From an uncultured Alphaproteobacteria bacterium (lineage in GTDB: Bacteria; Pseudomonadota; Alphaproteobacteria; RF32; CAG-239), in contig CALXTV010000008.1 of the NCBI GenBank assembly GCA_944391505.1, forward strand, positions 1-64,000: a stretch of DNA of 64,000 nucleotides, given 5' to 3'. Made by a program: the position numbers and the translations under genes. Shown here piece after piece: positions 9,368 through 16,909 of the stretch. The notes below the pieces were generated by a model, which saw nothing but the letters and a program-made list of their open reading frames with translations, searched no databases and was not told the origin of the DNA. Numbering within the stretch: the first letter of the stretch is position 1; every line of letters starts with the position of its first letter.

Positions 9368-9466
9368 TGTTTACACACATATTCAAAGCGCCTCTTTTCC
9401 GAAAAACCGGTTTGTACGACACTGCGTCAGAAAGATTTCGGCTCAGAGAAACATCATCACGCTTTT

Positions 9467-10312
9467 TTACTTGCAGCCAAGCTTCGAAGCCTCACTCTTT
9501 GCCCGGTTGAGAAGCGCGGCTTCGGCTTTCGGAAATTCTTTCGGCAGCGACGTAAAGGCAACACAGGCCTCCTCATTTTTCTTCAGTTCGCGCATGGACA
9601 TACCGAGTTTCAGCAAACTGTCCGGACCTTTCGGCCCCTTATATTTTTCATAGCCCTTGGCAAAAGCCACCGCCGCTTTGGTAAAATCTTTGCGGCCGTA
9701 ATAAACCTCTCCCAGCCAGTACTGTGCATTTCCGGCCAGCTTGTCTTCCGGGAATTTGCCCAGAATGGTATTAAACTTTTCCTCGGCAAGCTTATCGTTT
9801 CCGGCTTTCAGAGCTTCCAGACCTTCCTGATATATGCTTTTGACATCGGCGCTTTTCAGGGGTTTCAAATCATCACCTTTAATGCTGTCGCCGACAATCG
9901 ACTTCGGAGCATCTTTTGCCACCGGCGCCGCAAACTTATTTTTTGCCGGTAGTTCCAGAGAACCGCTGCTGCTGACCGGTTTTCCCTCCAACATCTTGAA
10001 ACGAACGTCAATATCCTTGTTCATAACGTCCAAACGTTCGTTAAGTTTTTTGATTTTAAATTCCAGCTCGTCGGTCTTGCCGATAACCTGCCGCAACAGT
10101 TCGTCAAACTGCCCTATCTGCACGGATACGTTTTTTGACGAAGTCAGACTGTTAACATCTGCATTGTTATTCTGATAAACCTGGCGCTGCAAAAAGGTAA
10201 CGTCTTCGCGTAATTGCGCCAGCTCTTCCTCAAAAGTCCCCGTCTGGGCCAATGCCGTTCCCGAAACCCCGGCCAAAACGGCCGCCAATGCGATTACTCT
10301 GAACTTTTTCAT
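9467..10312 (-). CDS. cpoB: cell division coordinator CpoB (YbgF)
   Basis: 281 aa periplasmic protein with signal peptide ending ALAQ (about residue 23), an N-terminal coiled coil (about 28-110, trimerisation region of the family) and TPR repeats in the last 120 residues (YQEGLEALKAG, AQYWLGEVYYGRKDF). CpoB links Tol-Pal driven outer-membrane constriction with septal peptidoglycan synthesis in E. coli. It lies directly downstream of pal, as expected. GAGGT precedes the ATG. Confidence 0.93.
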   Translation of the reverse strand: MKKFRVIALAAVLAGVSGTALAQTGTFEEELAQLREDVTFLQRQVYQNNNADVNSLTSSKNVSVQIGQFDELLRQVIGKTDELEFKIKKLNERLDVMNKDIDVRFKMLEGKPVSSSGSLELPAKNKFAAPVAKDAPKSIVGDSIKGDDLKPLKSADVKSIYQEGLEALKAGNDKLAEEKFNTILGKFPEDKLAGNAQYWLGEVYYGRKDFTKAAVAFAKGYEKYKGPKGPDSLLKLGMSMRELKKNEEACVAFTSLPKEFPKAEAALLNRAKSEASKLGCK

Positions 10313-10420
10313 TTCTGACCTCGATAAAATATTGATTCTGTTTTACTTCACCCGCTTAAGATAGAATAAAAGTTTCCTAATCACAAGTCCAAAAAGCCGG
10401 TTTCCCACCAGCACAAAAAA

Positions 10421-10446
10421 AAGAACGTACCCGAAAGCACGTTCTT
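10421..10446 (-). terminator. hairpin terminator between pal and cpoB
   Basis: AAGAACGT and ACGTTCTT pair; on the minus strand the stem is followed by at least six T. It would end or attenuate the pal transcript before cpoB. Confidence 0.75.
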
Positions 10447-10475
10447 TTCCGAACTCTTACGATACCGTAAGCTGA

Positions 10476-10940
10476 TTAGTTGGCAGCTTTAACAACAGTA
10501 ACGGCACGACGGTTCTGAGCCCAGGCTGCTTCGTTGTTGCCGAGGACGGCCGGACGCTCTTTACCATAGGAGATTACAGAGATTCTGTCTGCTGCAATAC
10601 CCTGAGATACCAGATACTGTTTAACGGCATTGGCACGACGCTCACCCAAAGCCAGGTTGTATTCGCGGGTACCTCTTTCATCGCAGTAACCCTGAACGAT
10701 GACGTTAACTTTCTTGTGGTCTTTCAACCATTTAACCTGAGTATTCAAGACTTCTACGGCATTGTCGGACAAAGCAGAGCTGTCAAAAGCAAAGAATACT
10801 CTGTCTTCTGCATTGGCCATGAAGTCGCGGGCTTCTCTGGATTCACATTCACTGCCGCCGAAGAGGCCGCCGTTGGAACCGACAGAAGAGCAACCTGATA
10901 AGAAAGCGATTGCGCAAAACAAACTTAAAAGTTTTTTCAT
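10476..10940 (-). CDS. pal: peptidoglycan-associated lipoprotein
   Basis: 154 aa outer-membrane lipoprotein of the Tol-Pal system. The lipobox LSGC places the lipidated Cys at residue 17. The OmpA-like domain (about 45-152) shows the peptidoglycan-binding pattern VQGYCDERGTREYNLALGERRANAVKQYL, quoted only in part by its key residues D and R of DERGTxEYN and GxRRA. GGAG stands eight bases before the ATG. Unlike the usual tolB-pal order, tolB lies about 31 kb away at 41960-43273. Confidence 0.96.
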   Translation of the reverse strand: MKKLLSLFCAIAFLSGCSSVGSNGGLFGGSECESREARDFMANAEDRVFFAFDSSALSDNAVEVLNTQVKWLKDHKKVNVIVQGYCDERGTREYNLALGERRANAVKQYLVSQGIAADRISVISYGKERPAVLGNNEAAWAQNRRAVTVVKAAN

Positions 10941-11083
10941 TTCATATTCTCCAATTGGGTTTAATGTTTTTAATTGCTAAACAACTAATACAGCTTTAAC
11001 TTAAGCAATAAAAATTTATTTTTCAATAACAAAAGTAAAAAAGGACTCAAAAAAACAAAAAAAAATCCCGCAGACACAAAAAA

Positions 11084-11118
11084 AGAAGGCTTTTTCTGAT
11101 AAAAAGCCTTCTTTTTTT
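11084..11118 (-). terminator. strong terminator (works on both strands)
   Basis: AGAAGGCTTTTT and AAAAAGCCTTCT form a near-perfect 12-bp stem with A and T runs on both sides. It ends the transcript of the tandem unknown genes at 11130-12646. Confidence 0.8.
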
Positions 11119-11129
11119 TTACAAATTAT

Positions 11130-11870
11130 TCAACCCTCAAGCTCCTTTTGCGAAAGCGTTCGCCTGGGCCGTATGTCTCCCGTATAATCCAGACAAAAGC
11201 CCAGAAAACGGGTTGAACAATAACACCCCGGCTGCAAAACCTCTCCGATTTCCACGGTTGAAGCTTCATAATCCAAAATTGTTCCCGAATTCGGCATACA
11301 GATTAAAACCCGCAATTCTTCATCTTTATCCCAATAGCACAAGATTCTTCCGAAAGAATTCAGTTTATCTGCAAGCCGAAAATAGAACCAGTCGGGTGTT
11401 TCACAAAGTTTTCTGCCCTTTACCTTGGAAACCATCCAATCAAAAGCGGCATCAACTTTTTTCGCCTGAAATTGCTCACCGTTGTCAAGCAGAAGCCGGC
11501 ACCGAAAGTGTCCGTTTTCCGGCCAAACGTAATACGTCTGCGAATAGAGACAGCGTTTGCCGTTTTTTCCGGCCACGGTCAACCTGGCGGCACCAAGTCT
11601 GGCAACGTAAAAATCAGCGCCCTTCCGCGGTGTTTTGGAAACCAAAACTTTTTCCGCATACCGGTCGGCCGCATACTGATAACTTCCGTCATCAAGCTTG
11701 GCCGAAATGGCAACCTGCATCGGTCCTTCCTGAACAAAAGCGGGATTATAGGCAAAAAAACCGTCCAGATTATCCACCAGTTCTTTTATTCGTTCCGAAA
11801 AAGGAACCGGACGTTCTTTGGATTTTTTGCCGCCGACTACCGGAATTCTGGATATCTTAGGCGCACTCAT
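11130..11870 (-). CDS. unknown protein, tandem paralogue B
   Basis: 246 aa, no signal peptide or membrane segment. It is clearly related to the upstream neighbour: both share YNPxxxQEGPxQxxxSA, VLVSKTPxxG, a Tyr/Phe-VAxLGxAR segment, RCL, LLxDN, FGR and the block CMxNSGTIL. I do not recognise the family. The ATG overlaps the previous stop (ATGA at 11867-11870), so the pair is translationally coupled. Ends at a strong terminator. The conserved Cys, Arg and Asn residues suggest a defined fold rather than a low-complexity protein, but a function cannot be assigned. Confidence 0.75.
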   Translation of the reverse strand: MSAPKISRIPVVGGKKSKERPVPFSERIKELVDNLDGFFAYNPAFVQEGPMQVAISAKLDDGSYQYAADRYAEKVLVSKTPRKGADFYVARLGAARLTVAGKNGKRCLYSQTYYVWPENGHFRCRLLLDNGEQFQAKKVDAAFDWMVSKVKGRKLCETPDWFYFRLADKLNSFGRILCYWDKDEELRVLICMPNSGTILDYEASTVEIGEVLQPGCYCSTRFLGFCLDYTGDIRPRRTLSQKELEG

Positions 11871-12646
11871 CGTATAACCGCGTTGACATTATCCGAACTG
11901 ACCCGGGTAACGATGTTATCAGACACCATTCGGAAACGCAGCAGCGGATTTACCATATCGGCATGCCCGCCTTTTCGGAACGGATCGGAAATTTTAATCT
12001 CCGCATTCGGAATATCCGGCAGGATAGTCCCCGAATTAAGCATACAGGCAATAGCACGCTGTTGACCGGTGCCGTCAGTATAAAAACCGACCCGACCGAA
12101 ATCCCGCACTTCGCTATATGCAAAATTACACCATTGCGGCTGCTGTTCGGACATTTTTCCACCCAAACGTTTGACGACAATTTGCAGGGCAAAATCGACC
12201 CGGTCCGCATACAGCCAGTCGTTGTTATCCAAAAGCTTATCCAGATGAATAACGCCGGCATCGTCAATATGCAGATAAAACGTATTGGCAAACAAACAAC
12301 GTTGAAAACGCCGGTGCGAACTGGCACAGTTTCGGGCTTCGCCGAGTTGTGCCACAAAATATCTGCTTCCGCGCAAAGGCGTTTTTGAAACCAGTACGTC
12401 CTCAAGAAACTCATTTCTTCCGAGTTGATAAGCGCCGACGTCTTTTGTTGCGGAAACAACAATCTGTACCGGCCCCTCCTGTGCATATTCGGGATTATAT
12501 TCCAGAAAGCGGTCAAATTTCTTGGACAGGAGCTCAACTTTCTCATGCGGTTTCAGCCGGCTTTCCCAATAACGCTTCGATTTTACTTCTCCGACACCTT
12601 CAGCTGCTGACAATGTCAGGTCTGAAACAATAATTTTCTTTTCCAT
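11867..12646 (-). CDS. unknown protein, tandem paralogue A
   Basis: 259 aa paralogue of the gene downstream (see that entry for shared motifs). The N-terminal 30 residues and the last 40 differ between the two, while the middle (about 40-215) aligns almost without gaps. Soluble, no signal peptide. It is first of the two-gene operon and has a good promoter at 12703-12731 with a perfect palindrome over the -35 box, so expression is probably controlled by a dimeric repressor or activator (inference). Confidence 0.75.
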   Translation of the reverse strand: MEKKIIVSDLTLSAAEGVGEVKSKRYWESRLKPHEKVELLSKKFDRFLEYNPEYAQEGPVQIVVSATKDVGAYQLGRNEFLEDVLVSKTPLRGSRYFVAQLGEARNCASSHRRFQRCLFANTFYLHIDDAGVIHLDKLLDNNDWLYADRVDFALQIVVKRLGGKMSEQQPQWCNFAYSEVRDFGRVGFYTDGTGQQRAIACMLNSGTILPDIPNAEIKISDPFRKGGHADMVNPLLRFRMVSDNIVTRVSSDNVNAVIR

Positions 12647-12702
12647 AACTTTTCAATTTAGAAATGAATTAATAATAAGCATAATTTTAATTTACGGTCG
12701 GC

Positions 12703-12731
12703 AGAATACCTCTTTTGACAAATTTTGTCAA
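12703..12731 (-). promoter_or_regulatory. promoter with palindromic operator
   Basis: On the minus strand TTGACA (12726-12731), 17-base spacer, TATTCT (12703-12708). The -35 box lies inside the 17-bp perfect dyad TTGACAAA-T-TTTGTCAA at 12715-12731, which looks like an operator. It serves the pair 11130-12646. Confidence 0.65.
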
Positions 12732-12802
12732 TATACTCAAATTCTGTTTTTAAAACAACAACAGGTCTGCCCGATGGGACAAACCTGTCGTCAAATAAGC
12801 AA

Positions 12803-13282
12803 TCAGCACAAAGCACCGACAGCTCGGAAGATTTTCTTGGCCGAAACGATTTCGCCGTCGACAACCATCCATTCGCTGGCTGCAGCCATAAACGAATGAC
12901 CGGGCTGATCATAGCGGATCATTTCCGAATTTTCTTTCAACACATACTCCGGACAGCGGCTGTGTCTTCCGCCGAAAGCCCGGACAAAGATGGCATAAGT
13001 CTTCTTTTTCTTTTCGGGAATAAGAAAATTCATGCAGTTGTAAATAAAATTCTGATACCGGCTGTTCGTCAAAATTCCGTGATAGTAATACACGAAACAA
13101 ACACCCAACCCGGTCACGCCCTCACCTCGAACGGAAAAAGGCGAAATTGACGCTTTGCTGCCGGAATTATCAACCAGAAAGAAACGGCCGACTTGCACGT
13201 CGCCTTCCTTCACAATTATGCCAAGCTGTTCTATACGCGCTTTGGCATCTTTCTTTGATCGAAGATCTTCTTTCATAACCAT
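12803..13282 (-). CDS. unknown protein
   Basis: 159 aa (MVMKEDLRSKKDAKARIEQL), basic N-terminus, mixed hydrophobic core with GLGVCFVYYYHG and IFVRAFGG, no signal peptide. Not recognised and not obviously related to the tandem pair downstream, although it is on the same strand. A second ATG six bases in is an equal start candidate; neither has a clear Shine-Dalgarno. A promoter-like TTGACA is present about 120 bases upstream. Confidence 0.6.
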   Translation of the reverse strand: MVMKEDLRSKKDAKARIEQLGIIVKEGDVQVGRFFLVDNSGSKASISPFSVRGEGVTGLGVCFVYYYHGILTNSRYQNFIYNCMNFLIPEKKKKTYAIFVRAFGGRHSRCPEYVLKENSEMIRYDQPGHSFMAAASEWMVVDGEIVSAKKIFRAVGALC

Positions 13283-13379
13283 AAAAATTATAATGTTATA
13301 AAAATACGATAAAGCCCTGGGCTTAAATCATTTTCAAAAAAACAGAATACTCCTAAAAAATAAGTTATTTATGACTGTA

Positions 13380-13407
13380 AATGTACTCAAAGATTAATTT
13401 TTGTCAA
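13380..13407 (-). promoter_or_regulatory. putative promoter of the 12803 gene
   Basis: Minus-strand TTGACA (13402-13407), 16-base spacer, TACATT (13380-13385). A short dyad (AAGCCC/GGGCTT) lies in the leader near 13312-13326. Within 13283-13508 I see nothing else besides this and the ppdK terminator. Confidence 0.4.
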
Positions 13408-13445
13408 CACCCGCCGCCCGGTTATCCTTTCTTTTGCAAAAAAAA

Positions 13446-13477
13446 GCCTCCCGGAAGAGAGAACTCAACCGGGAGGC
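13446..13477 (-). terminator. terminator after ppdK
   Basis: GCCTCCCGG and CCGGGAGGC form a perfect 9-bp stem, followed on the minus strand by eight T. Confidence 0.9.
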
Positions 13478-13508
13478 TTCGGATCAAAAAACGATTAATG
13501 TTTTCTGA

Positions 13509-16196
13509 CTAGCAGGCTTTTTTGCAGCAGGAGCCTTCTTCCTTCTTGTCGTTCTTGTGACGAACGGCAGCCTGAGCCGCAGCCAGACGGGCAACCGGTA
13601 CGCGGAACGGCGAGCAGGAAACATAGTTCATGCCGCAGGTCTGGAAGAAGTCGATGGACGCCGGATCACCGCCGTGCTCACCGCAAACGCCCAGCCAGAT
13701 TTTCGGATTGGCGCAGCGTGCTTTTTCACAGGCCATTTTAACCAGAACACCGACACCTTCGACATCAATAGAAGCGAACGGATCGGCAACATAAACGCCG
13801 CGGGCGCGATATTCGTCCAGAATGGCGCCGGTATCGTCACGGCTCATACCCAGAGTGGTCTGAGTCAGGTCGTTGGTACCGAAACCGAAGAACTGAGCGG
13901 ACTGAGCCAGTTCATCGGCTTTCAGGGCGGCACGGGGCAGCTCAATCATTGAACCGACTTCGTACTCAACTTTCTTGCCCTTCTCGGCAAAGACCTTCTC
14001 AGCCGTCGTATCGATAATGTCCTTAACGATATCCAGCTCTTTCTTGGAACCGGTCAGCGGAACTTCGATTTCCGGCAGAACTTTAATACCGTTGTCGGCA
14101 CATTCGATAGCGGCTTCCAAAATGGCACGGGTCTGCATCTCGCAGATTTCCGGATAGGTAATCGGCAGACGGCAGCCGCGGTGACCAAGCATCGGGTTGG
14201 CTTCATGCAAAGCGTTGGCACGATTCTTAACCTGCTGCAGGGTCATGCCCATTTTATCGGCCAGTTCCTGCATTTCGGCATCGGTATGCGGCAGGAACTC
14301 GTGAAGCGGCGGATCCAGCAAACGAATAACGACCGGCATGCCTTCCATAATCTTGAACAGGTCTTTGAAGTCCTGCTTCTGGTAAGGCAGCAGACGAGCC
14401 AGAGCGGCGCGGCGGCCTTCTTCATTCTCGGACAGAATCATGGCGCGCATGTCCGGAATACGCTCGGCATCAAAGAACATATGCTCCGTACGAGCCAGAC
14501 CGATACCCTGAGCACCGAAATCGCGAGCCTGCTGAGCATCTTTCGGCGTCTCGGCATTGGCACGGACTTCCATGGTGCGGATTTCATCAACCCAGCTCAT
14601 CAGCTTGCCGAAGTTACCGGTATTGGTATCGGCTTTGACCGTCGGAACCTGGCCTTCGATAATCTGGCCTTTGGCACCGTCCAGAGATACCCAGTCGCCT
14701 TCTTTGATAACGGCGCCGGACTTGGTGGTCATGGTCTTGTCTTTGTAGCTGATGACAATGTCATGCGAACCGGAAACGCAAGGCGTACCCATACCGCGGG
14801 CAACAACGGCCGCGTGAGAGGTCATGCCGCCGCGAGCCGTAATAACACCCTGCGAAGCATGCATACCGCCGATATCTTCCGGAGAAGTCTCGTTACGGAT
14901 AAGAATAACTTTTTCACCCTTGGCAGCCCAGGCTTCGGCATCTTCGGCATTGAAGACGGCACGGCCGACGGCAGCACCCGGAGAAGCCGGCAAACCGGTA
15001 GCAATAACTTTCTTCGGAGCCTTCGGGTCAAGCATCGGGTGCAGCAGCTGGTCAAGCTGTTCGGCACCGACGCGCATAATGGCTTCTTCTTTGTTCAGCA
15101 GGCCTTCTTCAACCATTTCGACAGCCATGCGGACGGCGGCGGCAGCGGTACGTTTGCCGTTGCGGCACTGCAACATCCAGAGTTTGCCGTGTTCAATGGT
15201 AAATTCCATATCCTGCATATCTTTGTAATGAGCTTCGAGGTTATTGCGAACGTCAACCAGCTCTTTGTACAGATGCGGCCATTTTTCTTCCAGCGAAGTT
15301 CCGTCGCCTTTGGAGCCCATCGGCTGAGGCGTGCGGATACCGGCCACAACGTCTTCACCCTGAGCGTTGACCAGATATTCGCCGTAATAAACATTTTCGC
15401 CGGTTGCCGGGTCGCGGGAGAAGCAAACACCGGTAGCGCAGTCATCGCCGGCATTTCCGAAGACCATGGTCTGGACGTTAACGGCCGTACCCCAGTCGCC
15501 CGGAATGTTGTTCAGTTTGCGGTAGGTAATGGCACGGTCGCACATCCATGAACCGAAGACGGCACCGATACCGGCCCACAACTGTTCCCACGGATCCTGC
15601 GGCACGACTTTGCCGATTTTCTGACCGATTTCCTTATATTCCTTAACCAGTTCTTTCAAATCTTCGGCAGTCAAGTCGGTATCCGACTTATAACCCTTGG
15701 ATTTTTTCATATTTTCCAGAGCTTCCTCATAGAGGTCGAGATCTGCACCCAGAACCACGTCGGAGAACATCTGCAGGAAGCGGCGGTAAGAGTCGTAAGC
15801 AAAACGCTCTGAACCGGAAGCCTTGGCCAAAGCCTTGACGGTTTCGTCGTTCAAACCGAGGTTCAAAACGGTATCCATCATACCCGGCATGGAAACGCGG
15901 GCACCGGAACGAACCGAGAACAACAGCGGGTTATTGGCATCGGCAAACTTCTTGCCCATGATTTTTTCAACACCGGCCACAGCCTCTTTGACCTGATCTT
16001 TCAAATCGGACGGATAGGTGTGGTTGTTGTTGTAATAATAAGTGCAGACATCAGTCGTTACCGTAAATCCGGGAGGCACGGGCAGACCAACCTTGTTCAT
16101 TTCTGCCAGGTTGGCACCTTTGCCGCCGAGGAGGTTTCTCATGCTGGCATCGCCTTCGGCTTTGCCGTCACCAAATGTATAAACCCATTTAGTCAT
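13509..16196 (-). CDS. ppdK: pyruvate, phosphate dikinase
   Basis: 895 aa from ATG 16196 (MTKWVYTFGDG), with GGAG eleven bases ahead; the frame stays open a further 450 bases upstream but that part is not family sequence. Interconverts pyruvate + ATP + Pi and PEP + AMP + PPi. Order of domains: ATP-grasp nucleotide-binding part (GGKGANLAEM near the start, SVRSGA), central phospho-His domain with GGMTSHAAVVARGMG, and C-terminal PEP/pyruvate TIM barrel (GTNDLTQTTLG, CGEHGGDP). The end is odd: after the barrel come KNDKKEEGSCCKKAC, with three Cys. With pyruvate kinase at 55.6 kb it would set the direction of lower glycolysis. Confidence 0.96.
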   Translation of the reverse strand: MTKWVYTFGDGKAEGDASMRNLLGGKGANLAEMNKVGLPVPPGFTVTTDVCTYYYNNNHTYPSDLKDQVKEAVAGVEKIMGKKFADANNPLLFSVRSGARVSMPGMMDTVLNLGLNDETVKALAKASGSERFAYDSYRRFLQMFSDVVLGADLDLYEEALENMKKSKGYKSDTDLTAEDLKELVKEYKEIGQKIGKVVPQDPWEQLWAGIGAVFGSWMCDRAITYRKLNNIPGDWGTAVNVQTMVFGNAGDDCATGVCFSRDPATGENVYYGEYLVNAQGEDVVAGIRTPQPMGSKGDGTSLEEKWPHLYKELVDVRNNLEAHYKDMQDMEFTIEHGKLWMLQCRNGKRTAAAAVRMAVEMVEEGLLNKEEAIMRVGAEQLDQLLHPMLDPKAPKKVIATGLPASPGAAVGRAVFNAEDAEAWAAKGEKVILIRNETSPEDIGGMHASQGVITARGGMTSHAAVVARGMGTPCVSGSHDIVISYKDKTMTTKSGAVIKEGDWVSLDGAKGQIIEGQVPTVKADTNTGNFGKLMSWVDEIRTMEVRANAETPKDAQQARDFGAQGIGLARTEHMFFDAERIPDMRAMILSENEEGRRAALARLLPYQKQDFKDLFKIMEGMPVVIRLLDPPLHEFLPHTDAEMQELADKMGMTLQQVKNRANALHEANPMLGHRGCRLPITYPEICEMQTRAILEAAIECADNGIKVLPEIEVPLTGSKKELDIVKDIIDTTAEKVFAEKGKKVEYEVGSMIELPRAALKADELAQSAQFFGFGTNDLTQTTLGMSRDDTGAILDEYRARGVYVADPFASIDVEGVGVLVKMACEKARCANPKIWLGVCGEHGGDPASIDFFQTCGMNYVSCSPFRVPVARLAAAQAAVRHKNDKKEEGSCCKKAC

Positions 16197-16909
16197 TGTT
16201 GTTTCAGCTCCTATAGCTACATTGTTAAAACATGGCCAAACGTCCCGAAAGACGCGGGCCGATTCCTTAGAACTGTTTGCGAATCTATAACATATCGATT
16301 GATTCTTCAAGAAAAATATTCGTTTTTCAGACTTATCCCGACTCCGGCGACTCAATCGCTTTCCCGGGATATTACAAACAACCCTTATCTCTTTCCCCGG
16401 ATTTACGGAAAGCCAAAATCCGACTCGGCTGCCGAAATTTTTCGATTCGCCCCTTTTGAGTCCGAGATTCTGCAAAATTTGTGCATCCTTACCGGCACAG
16501 GATTCGCCGCCGCACAAAAAAGCCTTTATTTTCATAAAGTTGCCCCTGTCGTCGCGACTCCCCGATTTTCGCCATTTTCGTCCAAATTTAGACATTCTAA
16601 GCTTTGTTACAGTTTTGTTAAAATAATAAAAAACAAAGAGATTCACTCACTTTTTATTGTTTTTTAATCAATTTTATGCTATTCTAAAATTCGACAAATA
16701 AGGATTATGTTATATTAGATTGGATTTTATTCTGAACGAATAATAAAAAGGATTCATAAAAATGAGTTAGACCAAGGGTTTTGCTTAAAATTTGGATTCC
16801 GGAAATCTCTTCTGACATAATTTTTCAAATAAAACTTCCCGAAACTCGCGTTTCCCGAAGTCCCCTCCAAAGAAAATAATAAAAATAATAACAATAAAAA
16901 TAAACAATC
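16197..16909. other. 713-base intergenic region between ppdK and island
   Basis: Holds the ppdK leader and promoter, which I cannot pinpoint, then an AT-rich stretch. At 16748-16769 there is a ribosome-site-like AAAGGA followed by ATG AGT TAG, a two-codon frame. From about 16820 the sequence becomes A-rich (AATAATAAAAATAATAAC) up to the ATG at 16910, with no Shine-Dalgarno, as in Bacteroidota leaders. No tRNA or RNA gene seen. A patch at 16434-16456 resembles 20568-20592 on the other side of the island. Confidence 0.5.

Noticed and set aside
12658..12912. 84-codon frame on the minus strand
   Set aside because: Overlaps the better 12803-13282 gene in another frame and has no start signal.
16020..16667. 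Open frame on the plus strand over the ppdK start and leader
   Set aside because: Antisense to ppdK for its first quarter, no ribosome site, no family-like sequence.
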